This document shows positions 27,001 to 36,095 of a stretch of DNA of 64,000 nt, in pieces. Position 1 is the first letter of the stretch, and each line of letters opens with the position of its first letter. The position numbers and the translations under genes were made by a program. This DNA is from Siderastrea siderea (lineage: Eukaryota > Cnidaria > Anthozoa > Scleractinia > Rhizangiidae): NCBI GenBank assembly GCA_964030785.1, contig OZ034969.1:43808701-43872700 (forward strand), written 5' to 3'. The notes under the pieces were generated by a model that did no database searches, was not told the DNA's origin, and saw only the letters and a program-made list of their open reading frames with translations.

Positions 27001-29916
27001 AAATACATTTAACACAGGATGTTGAATATGGGAATATAAGTTTAATGTGCTCTGTTGCTGATTTATGGCTCATCATCTGAGAAGAAATCACTGTCATAGT
27101 CTGAATCACTATCACTATCACTGTCATCTTTATATCCTTGTTCTTCCAAGTGGAACAGCCTCAAAGCACAAGAAAGAAAAGAAAATGAATATATAGTACC
27201 TCCTTAATTTTGTAAAGCTAACTTTTACTCTTCCACAAAAAGTAAAGTTTAACTTGATTATTCGAGCAATAACACTTTTAATAAGGACGAGTTCGGAGCA
27301 ACTGAGGAACTATTTAACAGTAACTTAAAAATATTTATTTTTGGCATGTGACTTACTTAACTGTAATCACCTTGTTGCCTTCGAGCAAAAAATGCTCTAA
27401 TATCCCCCTGGTCGGTATCACGTTTTCTTTTTCGTTGATTTAAGCTTACATCTGCTGATTCCATCGATGGATAGATTGTAAATTAACAACTTTCGAACAA
27501 CTGTCGGATGACTTTACAATATTCACTCGTTGATCGATCAAACTATCTTGTCTCTCTTGTCTCACGTTTACGAGAGATCCGAGAGACCTGGTAACAAACT
27601 CGTTCCCAATCTTTCGATATAGTGGGTGCAGCGTCGGGCACCAAAGAGGAGTTGGAAGATTTCACCACCTTCGTAAATAATTTTCATCCAAGCCTGAAAT
27701 TCACTTGGGCCATCTCAGACGACAAGCTTCCCTTCCTGGATCTCTATTTGACTCCATCCTCTAACCGCCTGATCACTACCATTCACTATAAAGAAACAGA
27801 CTCCCACTCTTATCTCAATTACTCATCCTCGCACCCAGTTCGTTGCAAGAACTCAATTCCTTATAGCCAATTTCTCCGCCTGAGAAGGATCTGCAGTGAA
27901 GAAGAAGATTTCAGAACTAGAAGTGAAGAAATGACTTCATTTTTCACACATCGCGGCTACCCACCTGCTGTGGTAAACCAGGCACTCCAGCGCGTTCAAT
28001 CAACGCCTCGTGAATCAACGATCAACTCAAACACCGCACCCTCCACAGAAGAACAAGCTGTCCCTCTTGTCCTGACTTACCATCCCCGAAACACGCAAGT
28101 AAGGGAAATCATGACCAGGAACTTCGCTCTTCTCAAATCCGATCCTGACACCAAAGATATTTTTCAACCCGTCCGTATCTTGTGCGCGTATCGCCGCGAC
28201 AATAATTTACGTGACATTTTGGTAAAGAGCAGCCTTCAAACAACAGGACCTACCGATGGAGAATCAGGGACTTTCCCTTGTGGCCGTCCCCGATGCGTAA
28301 CCTGCGCCCATACCAACCCTTCGATGACACTCGACTCCCCGGGCGGTCAACTCAGATTCGAGGACAAGTTCACTTGCACGACCAGTAATTTGATTTACGT
28401 CCTTTCGTGCCGCAAATGTTCCAAGCTCAACATTGGGGAAACTGGGAGACGCCTCGGCGACAGATTCCGTGAGCACATACGATCAGTTGGCGCGAATACT
28501 GACCTCCCTGTTGGGAAACATTTCTCGTCCCCAGGACACAGTGTGGGCGATATGCTGGTGTCCGTAATCTGTGCGGGATTCAGGACAACGATGGTGCGAC
28601 GCAGCATGGAAGCAAGATTGATCTTCCGTCACAAGACTTTACAACCAAATGGAATGAACATTGACTTTGCATTTCTCTGATTGTTACTTTTTAGCGCGCG
28701 CGCCTGTCGTAGATACATTTTTGACTTTCAAAATTAACCCGACGCGCGTTACTGCTTAACGGCATTATTTCTCACTGAAGAAGAGACAGCAGTCTCGAAA
28801 CGTCTGAGGATTTTCCCCCATTTTCTATTTCAAGCGCAGAGACACTAATTTTAATTTACCTCAAGAATATCCCAATCTTTCACAACGCCTTGAATGCGGG
28901 GGGGCTACCAAGCTTCGTGTTGACAAGATGGCGGACGCAGAAAACAGAAAGAGGACACGGTAAACAAGTTCTCAAAACAGGACTTTATTTCAATTACTTT
29001 GTGGCATCGATACTCAAGGTAGTCAGGAGTTTATTCAGCCTTTTCACTTAGAATATATGATTCTAAATCGAACAATTGCTAGTGCGTAACCAAAGAACTG
29101 TTCATTGCCCTTTTAACCGAGTGTTCGCCAGCCAAAATTCAGCCGGCGATGACCTCTTTCCCAGCCGGCGAATTTCGCCGGCAGCCGGCGCTTAGCGACA
29201 ACCCTGGGTCTGGAGCTAACGAGCTGAACGAGTCAGGTTTGTTTTGTGCAATCTCATGGACGTTTTTATACAGAGGCTCTTATAGAAAAAAACAGTGCAT
29301 CTTTACTATTGATATTTATTAAGCATAATAATAGCGCTTCGAATTAATCATCAGTGAAAAAAGAACAATATAAATCATTTGCATAAAGCTTCAAATAATA
29401 TTAGCTCAGACAATGCGTTGTAGTGTGGATTTATTTCATCGGCCTGCTGCGATTCACTCTTCAGGGTCACACAATACAAAAGTTATTGTCTGTTGGTAGC
29501 ATTAGTTGGAAAACTATAGAGTCAACATGAATAACGAAACATCACAGCCACAGTTATGTCGCTAGCATGCAAATGATGTTAACATAACGGATGTTATTGG
29601 CATGCCAAATTTAATAGTGTATCTTCAGAAATTGACGGGATACAATTCCGATTTTCGCTATCCCTATCGTACAAAACAAAACATCAAGACAGCAAAGTAA
29701 ACTTTATCGACAGTAGACACTGAATGTAAAACCATAAAACCATAGTCAGTGAAATGAAAGTATATGCCTCTTGGGCCTTACGTGGCAAAAGTGTGAGGCG
29801 TTTCTTAGTGAAGAACCGAAGGCATTAATAAACTTTTAATACTTGCCAAGATCCTGTGCCAAACTTCCAGTGTTTAAGAGAACTATGATGAGTCCCAGGC
29901 ATGTTAAAAATGCCAT
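6036..29916 (-). CDS. Secreted six-repeat NHL beta-propeller protein (14 exons, 406 aa)
   Basis: Exons in transcript order: 29916-29847, 19282-19113, 17451-17394, 15973-15893, 15096-15050, 14205-14169, 13268-13138, 11978-11942, 11293-11166, 10345-10309, 9318-9188, 7154-7121, 6973-6846, 6167-6036. All phases join and the total of 1221 nt ends in TAG. Exon 1 gives a signal peptide (MAFLTCLGLIIVLLNTGSLA|QD) and uses a GC donor (GCAAGT); its link across 10.6 kb is the least certain join. The rest holds six NHL repeats, each of the type TLAGG..G..DG.G..AKF..P.GL..D....LYVAD followed by NHAIR-V. Six repeats fit a closed six-bladed propeller. Long exons end in phase 0 after LYVAD-x; the 34-37 nt micro-exons encode only xNxxIRxVxxxT and end in phase 1. 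Exon 17451-17394 is longer and carries an insertion; repeat 2 has an extra intron. The final exon adds a short tail ending FYQL. No enzymatic motif is seen; binding or extracellular scaffold is inference. Confidence 0.75.
8028..9040. mobile_element. 1.0-kb foldback element with about 440-bp arms
   Basis: The left arm starts CCTCGGAGACCCAGGGGC and the right arm ends with its reverse complement; the two arms match almost throughout (8028-8470 against 8580-9040). The centre has two smaller perfect-looking hairpins built on AAGTTCACACCT / AGGTGTGAACTT. Flanks repeat TGACCAT (8021-8027 and 9042-9048), a 7-8 bp likely target duplication that would fit a hAT-type element. Frames inside it are mirror artefacts. 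It lies in the NHL gene intron between exons 9318-9188 and 7154-7121. Confidence 0.75.
9603..10245. mobile_element. Penelope-like fragment inside inverted repeats
   Basis: Inverted arms (about 9603-9720 and 10112-10245; ACTTGAAAAAAGACGTTTCT and mirror, with TGGCACTGACTAGTG outside) flank a plus-strand GIY-YIG remnant at 9755-10018. Penelope-like elements often have inverted or rearranged terminal repeats, which fits. It sits in an NHL gene intron. Confidence 0.6.
9755..10018 (+). pseudogene. GIY-YIG endonuclease C-terminal fragment of a Penelope-like element
   Basis: The frame has no start codon and opens with YGQTDRALATRIKEHRRAV, then HANQFGHSMDF and FLEAWHSQRD, ending KSLA and a TAA stop. 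This is the back half of the GIY-YIG domain (G-x-T...R...EH core, then the H-x-x-x-x-GH segment) seen in Penelope-type ORFs. The reverse-transcriptase part is absent, so the copy is dead. Confidence 0.65.
14536..15000 (+). pseudogene. THAP-domain start, likely P-element-like remnant
   Basis: At 14929 an ATG opens MPDRCVAANCGNVADPANRM, which has the start and C-x4-C spacing of a THAP zinc finger, followed by an early stop about 24 codons in. Upstream sequence rich in TTCCAAAAGGATATTCC and GTGCCATTTGCTCG resembles an untranslated leader. It may be the first exon of a THAP transposase-related gene, but I see no downstream exon and a GT donor is not clear. It overlaps no exon of the minus-strand NHL gene. 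Confidence 0.4.
16291..16692. mobile_element. 402-bp TTAA-flanked foldback MITE
   Basis: Both ends read TTAAGGACGGTGCCTCCT in inverted orientation (18/18). TTAA at each edge is the target duplication used by piggyBac and Kolobok elements. Inner arms also pair (AGATCTTAGCAAGGGTTAT against its mirror near 16610-16630, and TTTTCAGAGATAATT with its mirror). No transposase is encoded. It lies in an NHL gene intron. Confidence 0.75.
16700..17390. other. Intronic stretch without clear features
   Basis: NHL gene intron between exons 17451-17394 and 15973-15893, right of the TTAA element. I see no exon or clear repeat ends here. Confidence 0.4.
17708..18211. mobile_element. hAT-type MITE with GCAGAAT subterminal motifs
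   Basis: Ends TACGCTTGGATAAATTCTGC and the reverse complement of GCAGAATTCATCCAAGCCTA pair with few mismatches. Flanks ACTGTATA (17700-17707) and ACTGTATG (18212-18219) form a 7/8 match to an 8-bp duplication, as hAT elements make. Inside, GAGCAGAATAA..ATTTT units are repeated in both halves. A 42-bp mini palindrome is nested at 17943-17984. Confidence 0.7.
17943..17984. mobile_element. 42-bp palindromic mini-insertion with 7-bp direct repeats
   Basis: A perfect palindrome starting CAGGAGCCATAATCGGGGAC is flanked on both sides by GTGATAC (17936-17942 and 17985-17991). The palindrome itself extends one base further each side to 44 bp. It looks like two terminal repeats of a CAG-starting (hAT-like) element joined with no internal sequence. 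Confidence 0.6.
18732..18892. repeat. Hairpin MITE with arms of about 75 bp
   Basis: Arms AGCCCTTTTCACGGTTACCT... and ...GTTAACTGTGAAAAGGCT pair through GGATGTGAGGCAATTTCGGG and its mirror. The loop is only a few bases. The transcript would fold into a long stem. No coding sequence is present. Confidence 0.7.
18896..18975 (+). repeat. tRNA-like SINE head
   Basis: GTGGTAGTGTAGTGG resembles a pol III A box and ACCGGGTTCGCTTCT a B box about 40 nt later, followed by a poorly conserved tail ending in T-rich sequence. It does not fold into a full tRNA in my reading, so I call a SINE fragment. Confidence 0.4.
19587..20251. mobile_element. 665-bp foldback element with about 300-bp arms
   Basis: The left arm begins CGGCCCAAACTCACGTTACG and the right arm ends with its mirror. 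The arms match nearly base for base (19587-19893 against 19947-20251) around a spacer of about 50 bp (19895-19945). Matching frames in both arms are mirror artefacts. I could not find a clear target duplication. It lies in NHL intron 1. Confidence 0.75.
20887..21999. mobile_element. TIR element whose interior is a degenerate minisatellite
   Basis: Left TIR GTAGCCTGCGTGGCACGCGC and a right TIR in inverted orientation extend for about 70 bp each through GGGAAGGGGAAAA and TTCGCGAGCGCG. The interior is not coding; it is a decayed tandem array (see 21300-21830). Confidence 0.7.
21300..21830 (+). repeat. Degenerate tandem repeat, period about 50-57 bp
   Basis: About ten imperfect copies of CTTACGAACGTACTAACGTA followed by CAGAGAAACGTTGAGAA and GATAACACT occur (for example near 21305, 21410, 21483, 21534, 21590, 21640, 21694, 21729, 21786). 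Spacing is mostly 50-57 bp, with larger gaps in the first part where copies have decayed. Confidence 0.7.
22378..23324. mobile_element. TIR element with C/G-homopolymer ends
   Basis: Left TGCATGGCTCAATTCTACCT and right ends are inverted partners for about 35 bp (TGCATGGYTCAATTYTACCT, then GTAACCATCCCCCCC). Subterminal CCCCGGG motifs occur on both sides (ATTCCCCACCCCCGGG on the left and mirrored forms on the right). No transposase is seen. Confidence 0.65.
23414..26494 (+). mobile_element. Apparently full-length hAT DNA transposon
   Basis: TIRs TAGGCCTTTCCAGATTGTGC (left) and its exact mirror (right) bound a single intact transposase gene. Subterminal GAGCACTTTTTTGG-like motifs recur at both ends (23455-23530 and 26370-26480), as hAT transposase-binding sites do. 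Flanks carry a 12/14 matching direct repeat (23400-23413 and 26497-26510, TGTTRGTTCAGYGG), longer than the usual 8-bp duplication, so the exact edges are uncertain. An inner hairpin lies at about 26087-26230 (GAGTGGTTTCCATAAACC and mirror). It sits in intron 1 of the NHL gene, transcribed oppositely. Confidence 0.85.
23748..25676 (+). CDS. hAT-family transposase with N-terminal BED/CGGBP1-like zinc finger (642 aa)
   Basis: A single uninterrupted frame. Residues 75-118 form a zinc finger with C92, C95, H109 and H115 (KCNACHEI ... RHMKSKKH), close to the BED/CGGBP1 type. The RNase H-like core follows: D225 in IIFDGT, D291 in MRDGAS, and CFSHTINN with C315/H318 typical of hAT proteins. The C-terminal dimerisation region is at 600-640 (SASAERVFSLL), with E607 the likely third catalytic acid. 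The role is cut-and-paste transposition in the nucleus. The second ATG at 23775 (AAAATGGCGG) has a better start context than the first. A possible poly(A) signal (AATAAA) lies near 25877. No stop or frameshift is present, so the copy could be active or recently inserted. Confidence 0.9.
   Translation: MEYLSAQIKMADASSSGEEIEENPIETAISRGASLSEPAKASISRKRKIIVNDGKYKASREHKNLNSKTSVWDRIRDHPGQHLEFVKGQLKCNACHEILALKKSSVDRHMKSKKHLAGIARITANRKESQTIFQCLQRQDKQENPSGTTLPANLRLFRFEVVETLLLAGIPISKVDILRPLLEKYGQRLTSSSHMNDLIPAVLDKEKEKLKAELNVVTEASIIFDGTARLGEALAIVVRYVQQDFRPTQRLLRLEVLAKPLKGNELAQRLMTCMAVNNSFKPDMILAAMRDGASVNGNAIKQLLFFYPTIMDITCFSHTINNVGSNFVFKVLDVFFHHWVNLFAHSYNAKLLWEQKTKKSMSSHSDTRWWSKWEVLKQVSDYFGDVAPFLQENDNLSPQTRRHLLDIFESPQELQLLKLELAVLVDAGVHFVTATYYLEGDGPLIFTCFERLSAVQHAVAVGHFPCLEAIAREIAGGNAALQNRLITEAKACVRPGLNFFQEKFNIQFISNVLAFKAARFCCPVQVMALRPDARSLEELKNFPFVNDAMVAALATELPLYIAAADGFVCNNKEEKLTWWAAHQDTLPHWTALVRKVLLVQPNSASAERVFSLLATLSAQEAALEDYIEASVMVRYNNNQRKL
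27063..27161 (-). pseudogene. Acidic C-terminal exon remnant, probably of the element's own transposase
   Basis: The minus strand reads RLFHLEEQGYKDD, then a run of DS pairs, YDSDFFSDDEP and a TAA stop. An AG precedes it, so it could be a last exon. The rest of the protein is missing, likely removed before or by the Penelope insertion. Function unknown; identity as transposase is inference from location inside the TIRs. Confidence 0.35.
27622..28680 (+). CDS. Penelope-like element ORF, 5'-truncated, with C-terminal GIY-YIG nuclease
   Basis: The frame starts within the reverse transcriptase just after the catalytic region (KEELEDFTTFVNNFHPSLKF, then KLPFLDLYL). It keeps the thumb/linker, a Cys-rich segment (CGRPRCVTCAH) and a GIY-YIG endonuclease (LIYVLSCRKC ... 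NIGETGRRLGDRFREH ... GKHFSSPGHS ... EARLIF). It ends NIDFAFL. The catalytic RT residues are absent, so this copy cannot work alone. Past the stop comes a GCGCGCGCGCC run and the tail CTGAAGAAGAGACAGCAGTC-TCGAAACGTC, a typical Penelope 3' end, to about 28860. The annotated ATG is arbitrary. Confidence 0.8.
   Translation: MGAASGTKEELEDFTTFVNNFHPSLKFTWAISDDKLPFLDLYLTPSSNRLITTIHYKETDSHSYLNYSSSHPVRCKNSIPYSQFLRLRRICSEEEDFRTRSEEMTSFFTHRGYPPAVVNQALQRVQSTPRESTINSNTAPSTEEQAVPLVLTYHPRNTQVREIMTRNFALLKSDPDTKDIFQPVRILCAYRRDNNLRDILVKSSLQTTGPTDGESGTFPCGRPRCVTCAHTNPSMTLDSPGGQLRFEDKFTCTTSNLIYVLSCRKCSKLNIGETGRRLGDRFREHIRSVGANTDLPVGKHFSSPGHSVGDMLVSVICAGFRTTMVRRSMEARLIFRHKTLQPNGMNIDFAFL
29207..29846. other. Intron 1 stretch next to NHL exon 1
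   Basis: AT-rich sequence between the right end of the hAT-like element and the GC donor of NHL exon 1. I see no exon or repeat ends. Confidence 0.4.
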
Positions 29917-30382
29917 GTTCGTTTTACTCTGTGACTCCTCAGACGTTGAACTTGTTTCGACTTGTTTGTATAGCCGATGCTTTGTGTATTGTGTGACTGC
30001 ACGTGACATTGTATCGCTCGTTCAAATTCTTTTTGCAGAATTATAATTGGATGGGTCACAATGATAAGAATGTGTCAATCATTCTGAACACCGGGCTTTA
30101 TTTTTGCACGAGCTCGAATGCCTGGGATGTTTGTATACGTCCAGCACTTGGAAACGATAGAACCCAGTCTTCTCTGTTTCGCCAGATAAGAGTCAATTTC
30201 GAAAACAATGAAATGGAACCAAATGCCTGCAGATTCGATGATTATCACAAAACTGTCTGAGCTGCAGGACTTTCAACGGGAACAGTTCAGACAAAACAAA
30301 TCAGCAAACTGTTCATAATGCTTTCTGAATAAGAATAAAACAGTCTGGGAATCCAGCCTCTAACAGTGAAAAACATCACAGC
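29917..30382. promoter_or_regulatory. 466-bp head-to-head gap, candidate bidirectional promoter
   Basis: The first coding exon of the NHL gene starts at 29916 on the minus strand and that of the ankyrin gene at 30383 on the plus strand. The space must hold both 5' UTRs and both promoters unless further upstream exons exist. I see no clear TATA box. Shared control is inference. Confidence 0.4.
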
Positions 30383-33300
30383 ATGGAAGGCAATAATATC
30401 ACGGAATTGACCGCCCGGACGGTATGTGATGCTTTTATTTATGTATTTGAGCTTAGTGTTTTAGAATTAGGTGAACTTGAATTCTTATTTGCCTATTCAC
30501 GCTGGGTGTTAGTCTTGATTTCCACTGTTACAAAACAAGTCATTCCTCGAAGAAGCAGGGTGTCTGGCCAGCCCTGGGGGCTACCCTGTTGAATTTCCCG
30601 TTCCGTTTAGTGTATCAAGTCATTGGAATGGCTAATTAGGGTTTAGCAAGAAAATCATGAAAGCTTGGACGCTGCTATAGAGTTACAATCCCTGCAAAAG
30701 TCGCCGCCAGCAGAGCTGTCGATTCGTATTTGCACAAGTGTCACGACATTTAAACTCGTCACGCAACGTGCTAATTCCCGGGCTAATCTCGACTTTAAAA
30801 TAGGTCGGGTTTTCAACATTTTAATTTACCGATCTAGTAGCGGAAAATGCGAATAAATTAGCATAGACGCTGCTGGAGTTAATTTTCATTTATTAACGTG
30901 ACAAACCATTAACAGGTTTTTCTGGTACTGAGACTGGGGCAAAGGAATGCAACATGAGCAAGAATGACTCTTCTGTCAAAAATGTTTTGTTGGCGTGACT
31001 GGGCAAAATCAGTAGCTATAAAGGGAGAAGACACGAAAGGTCTTTTTGTTGTTTTACTGATTTAAAGTGGGTTACAAAAGCGTGAAATAATGATGTTCCT
31101 CGTGCAAACTCGCAGCTGATGATCAAAGTGAGGTAGTTCAGTTACGCTTGCTTCAATGACTAATATTAAGTGGTTAATGACTATTGTCTGCTCCATACGG
31201 TGAAAGTCGACCATTTGATAGTTAGGTAAAATAGCTCAATATATTGACTTCTCGTTTGTACTGTCCTATTAACAGTTAACGATTCTTTCAGATGACTTTA
31301 AGGTCATTAGCTTTTCAAGCAGCTACATCAACAGACTACCGCAGTGGACTGAGCCTCCTACACGCCGCTTGTATAGAAGGAGACTTAGAAACTGTTCAAA
31401 TAATCACAAGCTACAGCCCTGGAAAACTGGATAACGCCATTGCATTAACCATTAACACCGAAAGTTATGAATCCTGTGCAGGAAAGAACGCTTTGGAAAT
31501 CAGCGCTGAACCACAGGATAACCAACACAAGAAAATTTACCAAATTCTGCAAAATATATTTCTGGAATTTCAATCGAAATCTTTGCTGATGATTTCCTCT
31601 AGAAGAGGGAAGTGGGAACATGTAAAGAGACTTCTTGACCTCGGATCTGATCCGAATGAAGTCTCACGCGACACGAATCAAGTCACTCCTTTGATGCTCG
31701 CAGTTGCTCGCAACACCACAATTTTCGCTGAGCTTCTCATTGAAAGAGGCGCAAACATAAACGCAAAAGACAAATCTGACATGACAGCACTTCATTACGC
31801 AGCTTTAAACGGAAGAACGAGAACTGTTTTAGTGTTAATGGAGGCAGGTTCCAGCGTCAGTGACGTCACCGATAGAGGGATGACGTCATTGCATTTTGCC
31901 TGTCAGCACGGCCACCTTAAGACAGCAGCTATTCTTATTGAACACGGCGCATGCGTCCATTCAAGGTCGTCCAGTGGTTGCACACCTTTGATGCTAGCAA
32001 CAGAAAGAGGACATTATGAAACGGTGGCGTTTCTTCTCGCTCAAGGAAGTAGTGTTCACAATGCAGAGCAAATGGGTTTCACTGCACTTCATCTGGCAGC
32101 TATGAAGGGTTACACTGATATAGCCCGGCTTCTGCTTCAGAAGGGAGGTAGTGTGGACGCGAGAGCTTCGGGAAAGACGCCTTTATTTTTGTCTTCATTC
32201 GCAAATCACCAAGAAACAACGGAATTGTTGCTTCGCTATGGCAGCGACGTCAATGCGCATGACATATTTGGAAGAACAGCTGTGCACTATGCCGCGCAAG
32301 AAGGACAGGTTGCCATGGTAACTTTATTAGTAGAAAGAGGCGCCAATGTGCACGTGCGTGATCAGGAAGGGCAGACGCCACTGTTCATGGCAGTGATCTA
32401 TGAGCAGAAAGAAGCAGCAAGGCAATTGATACAACTTGGTGCGGACGTGAACGCAAGTGACATAAACCGTAAAACTCCGCTACACTTTGCTGCGCAGGAA
32501 GGCTTCGCTGAAATCGCTGAGTTGTTAATTGAAAATGGCAGTGATCTGAATGCTGAAGAAGTGACAGGTGATCAACCGCTTTCCCTTGCTGTGGCATACT
32601 GCAGTGATGACGTCGTAGCATTACTCTTACGTCACGGCGCTGAGCGAAACACTGCAAACGAGAACCTGTTAACACCACTTCACATCGCAGCACAGAACGG
32701 TAAAACTGTTCTCGCTGAGCTGTTGTTACAGAAAGGTGTTGATCTTGAAGCTACAGACTGCGATGGACAGACGCCATTACACATAGCTTGCTCATACGGC
32801 GATATCAAAATGGCAGAATTGTTACTGCGATATGGCAGTGACGTCAATGCTCGAGATGGCGCTAATCGCACGATCCTTTGTTCAGCCGTAAGTGAAGGGC
32901 ATACTGAAATCGCTGCTTTGCTGCTAAGACATGGCGCAGACGTGAACTTAGTGGATGGAGAAGGGTGCACGCCACTTCATAATGTCTACACTAATCTTCA
33001 CAAATTTCTTAGCGACGACCGGGTCAGCTTCGCCATAGCTGAATTATTGTTTGAATTTGGAAGTAAACTTGACGAGACTGACTCCAAAGGCCGAACTGAG
33101 CTGCACATGGCGTGTGAATGCTCTTCAGTCAAACTTGTAGAGCAGCTCATTCAGCACAACAGTAAAATAAACGCTGTTGATTTAGAGGGATGCACGCCGT
33201 TAATACGCGCGATCAGATTCTCCCGCAGACCTGAGCTCATTGTCGGTTTATTGATTGAAAACAACGCTGATATGTTGGTCAAGAACAAACTTGGCCGCTC

Positions 33301-36060
33301 AGCACTTCATTATGCCGCCGGAATACGAGGAAACGGCAAAATTTCCCAGACTTTAATCAAAAAAGGCGCCGACGTTCACGAAGTGGATTATGAAGGAAAC
33401 ACAGCGCTTCATTTGGCGGTTAATCATCGAAACACACACACTGCAGAACTGTTGTTAAAAAATGGCTGCAACATACACGCCACTAACAAGCGGAACGAAA
33501 CAGCTCTTCTTAAAGCTGTAACCGCCAAGTGTGAATGCACACACGGCTGCAGAAGATGCGTGTGGAAATACCATACTGTCTCACTATTGGTCGAGAAGGG
33601 TTGTGACGTCACAATGACTGATATTGATGGTAACAGTGCTCTTCACCTGCTGGCGGACTGGATCACTGATCCCACAACAGTCAGGCTGTTGCTTAGAAAC
33701 GGAGCTGACGTGCGAGTACAGAACAACCGGGGTAGCACGCCTTTACACCTCGTCTCCGCTGTGAAATGTGAACGATCCAGGGCAAAGTAAGTATGATGAA
33801 AATCCAGTAAGCAAGTTAGTACGCATGCTCACAAAACAACCGCTACAACAGAGTCCACAGCTTGTTCGAGGCATTCTTGTCGTGCTTAATTTCTGAAGGC
33901 ACCTTGACACCACAGACTTAAGTTTGCAAACCGGCCTTTGTTGGCAAATTCGAGTTGCTTTGTTGTACAACACGAAAAACATGAAATGATAACTCGAACT
34001 CATGACCTCTGCGATACCGGTGCAGTGCTCAAACCAACTCAGCTATCAAGGGAGCTGTTTTTTGGTCACCACTATTCTATGAATAAGTTTGAAATAAAAT
34101 TCTCTCATTTTATTTTCTTTGCAAACATTTTTAACACGGCTGAAAAGATCATCTAGTCTAAATTCTTCCGAATGCAAGTCTCGAGACCATTTCACTTCAG
34201 CTTTTATCTCTTGATTGTCTTTGTTAATTAGGAGCCAGTAGTAATCCTTGTTTTTCATTTTGAGTAGGTCTATTACAGTATTGGGCGAGAGTTGGAAAGC
34301 ATCTACGGCTAGAAAGGTGCTCTTGTCTAGATGTTTTTCCCTTGCCTTTTTGACTAAATGTTTTGGGATTGCCGAGACAACTTGCATATAAGTTAAAAAA
34401 TTGCACTTAAGCTCGTATCTTCGGACAAATTCCGGATAAGTAAAAAATTTGCCATCATCTTTTAAAAGATCTTGTATGAGAAAAATTTCTTTTTGGAACC
34501 AGTCTTTGTGAAATATGGTTTGGTTTTCAATTAAAATGTCTTTGTTGTTGAATAATACTAGTTCTTGCCCGTTTACGCATTTGTGGGCAGTTTTAAGTTC
34601 CAAAAAATACTGCAAAATAGACCTATAAAATAGAGGTAACGTGGTACCTTTCAGAAATTTTTCATTGTAATTGCATCTTAACAAAAAGTTAAGACCGCCA
34701 TATTTGTTCAAGAAGTGGTTAGGGATCACCTTCCAGGATTCGTCGCATGATTGCTCATTTTTTAACAGTCTTGAGATCCATGCTAGTTTAAGTGATTTGA
34801 CCATAACCTCAATACTGGGTGCACGCAGACCTCCATTCTTATAGTCAAGGGCCATTACTTTACGTTTTATTTTATCTTGCTTTTTTTTCCAAATAAACCT
34901 AAAGATAAGAGAGTTAATATCTTTAATACATTCAGGGGGTGTGTCAAGAATCGAAATGGAATACACCAGTTGTGAAATTCCAAGACTTTTAGATATAAGA
35001 CTTCTGCCGAATAAAGTGAGACTCCTGGACTGCCAAATATCGAGAATAGTGCTTAACTTGTCGATTTTCGCTTTAAAATTCTTTCTCTCGTTTTGTTTTT
35101 GATGGTAAGATATAAATATTCCTAACGCTCTAATTGGATCTTTTGGCCACTGGAATTCAAAAGGCTCATCTTGGATGTCTCTCCATGGCCCCAGCCACAA
35201 AGCTTTAGTTTTAGTTGGGTTCAGTCTCAGACCGGAAACGTCACCGAAGTCATTTAGTACTTCAATCGCTCTTTGAACCGATTTACAGGAACTGCATAAT
35301 AGTGAGGTGTCGTCGGCGAACTGGCTTATTTTGATTTCTTTTTTGAAGATTGGAATACCCTCTATTTCTTTGTCTTGTCTTATTTTGCATGCTAATATTT
35401 CCACCGACAAAATAAATAAATAAGGAGACAGGGGACAACCTTGCCTCACTCCTCTTGACAGTTTAAAGGAATTGGTGCAAAATCCGTTGTTTAAAACAGA
35501 GCTCTCCGGATTAGTGTAAAAAGTAGAGATCCATCGTTGGATACTCTCACCGAAGTTAAAAAGAGCGAGCGTCTTCTGGATGAATTCCCATTCAATGATG
35601 TCGAATGCCTTACGGAAATCTAATTGGAGGAGTATCCCAGGGATGTTCTGGGTTTCTGTTTGCTCTAAGATGTCGTTAAGCAGTCTAACATTTTGACCGA
35701 TGTATCTTCCTTTTATAAATCCAGTTTGGTCTGGATTGATGAGAAGTGTCAGTACTTTTTCTATTCTTTTAGCTATGGCTTTTGACGCGATTTTATAGTC
35801 CAAATTTAATAGGGTAATCGAAAGAGTATATTAGGAAACTCACTTTTAAATATCAAATTGAAAAGCTATTTTGAGCGGTTATCAACGCTGTTCTCCAGCC
35901 CTCTCCACTACTCTTACTGTTAGTCATAAGAAGAATACTGTGTGGTAAACACTCCCTTTTTGTCTTTCTTTAATTTTTATGTATGTATTCTTATTTTAGC
36001 GACGTATGTAATGTATTAAGTAAGTCTACTGTAAATAATGTCATTGTATTGTATATTATT

Positions 36061-36095
<35 letters not shown>

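Larger units (their letters stand above)
26662..29206. mobile_element. Second hAT-like element with nested Penelope fragment
   Basis: Ends CAGGGTTGTAGCTAAG and the mirror of CTTAGCGACAACCCTG pair 15/16. Starting with CAGGGTTG is typical of hAT elements. Flanking GGTCTGCA / GGTCTGGA (7/8) may be the target duplication if the left edge is two bases inside. GCCGGC-rich subterminal repeats lie at both ends. Inside are an acidic C-terminal coding remnant (27063-27161, minus strand) and a Penelope-like fragment (about 27620-28860). Confidence 0.6.
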
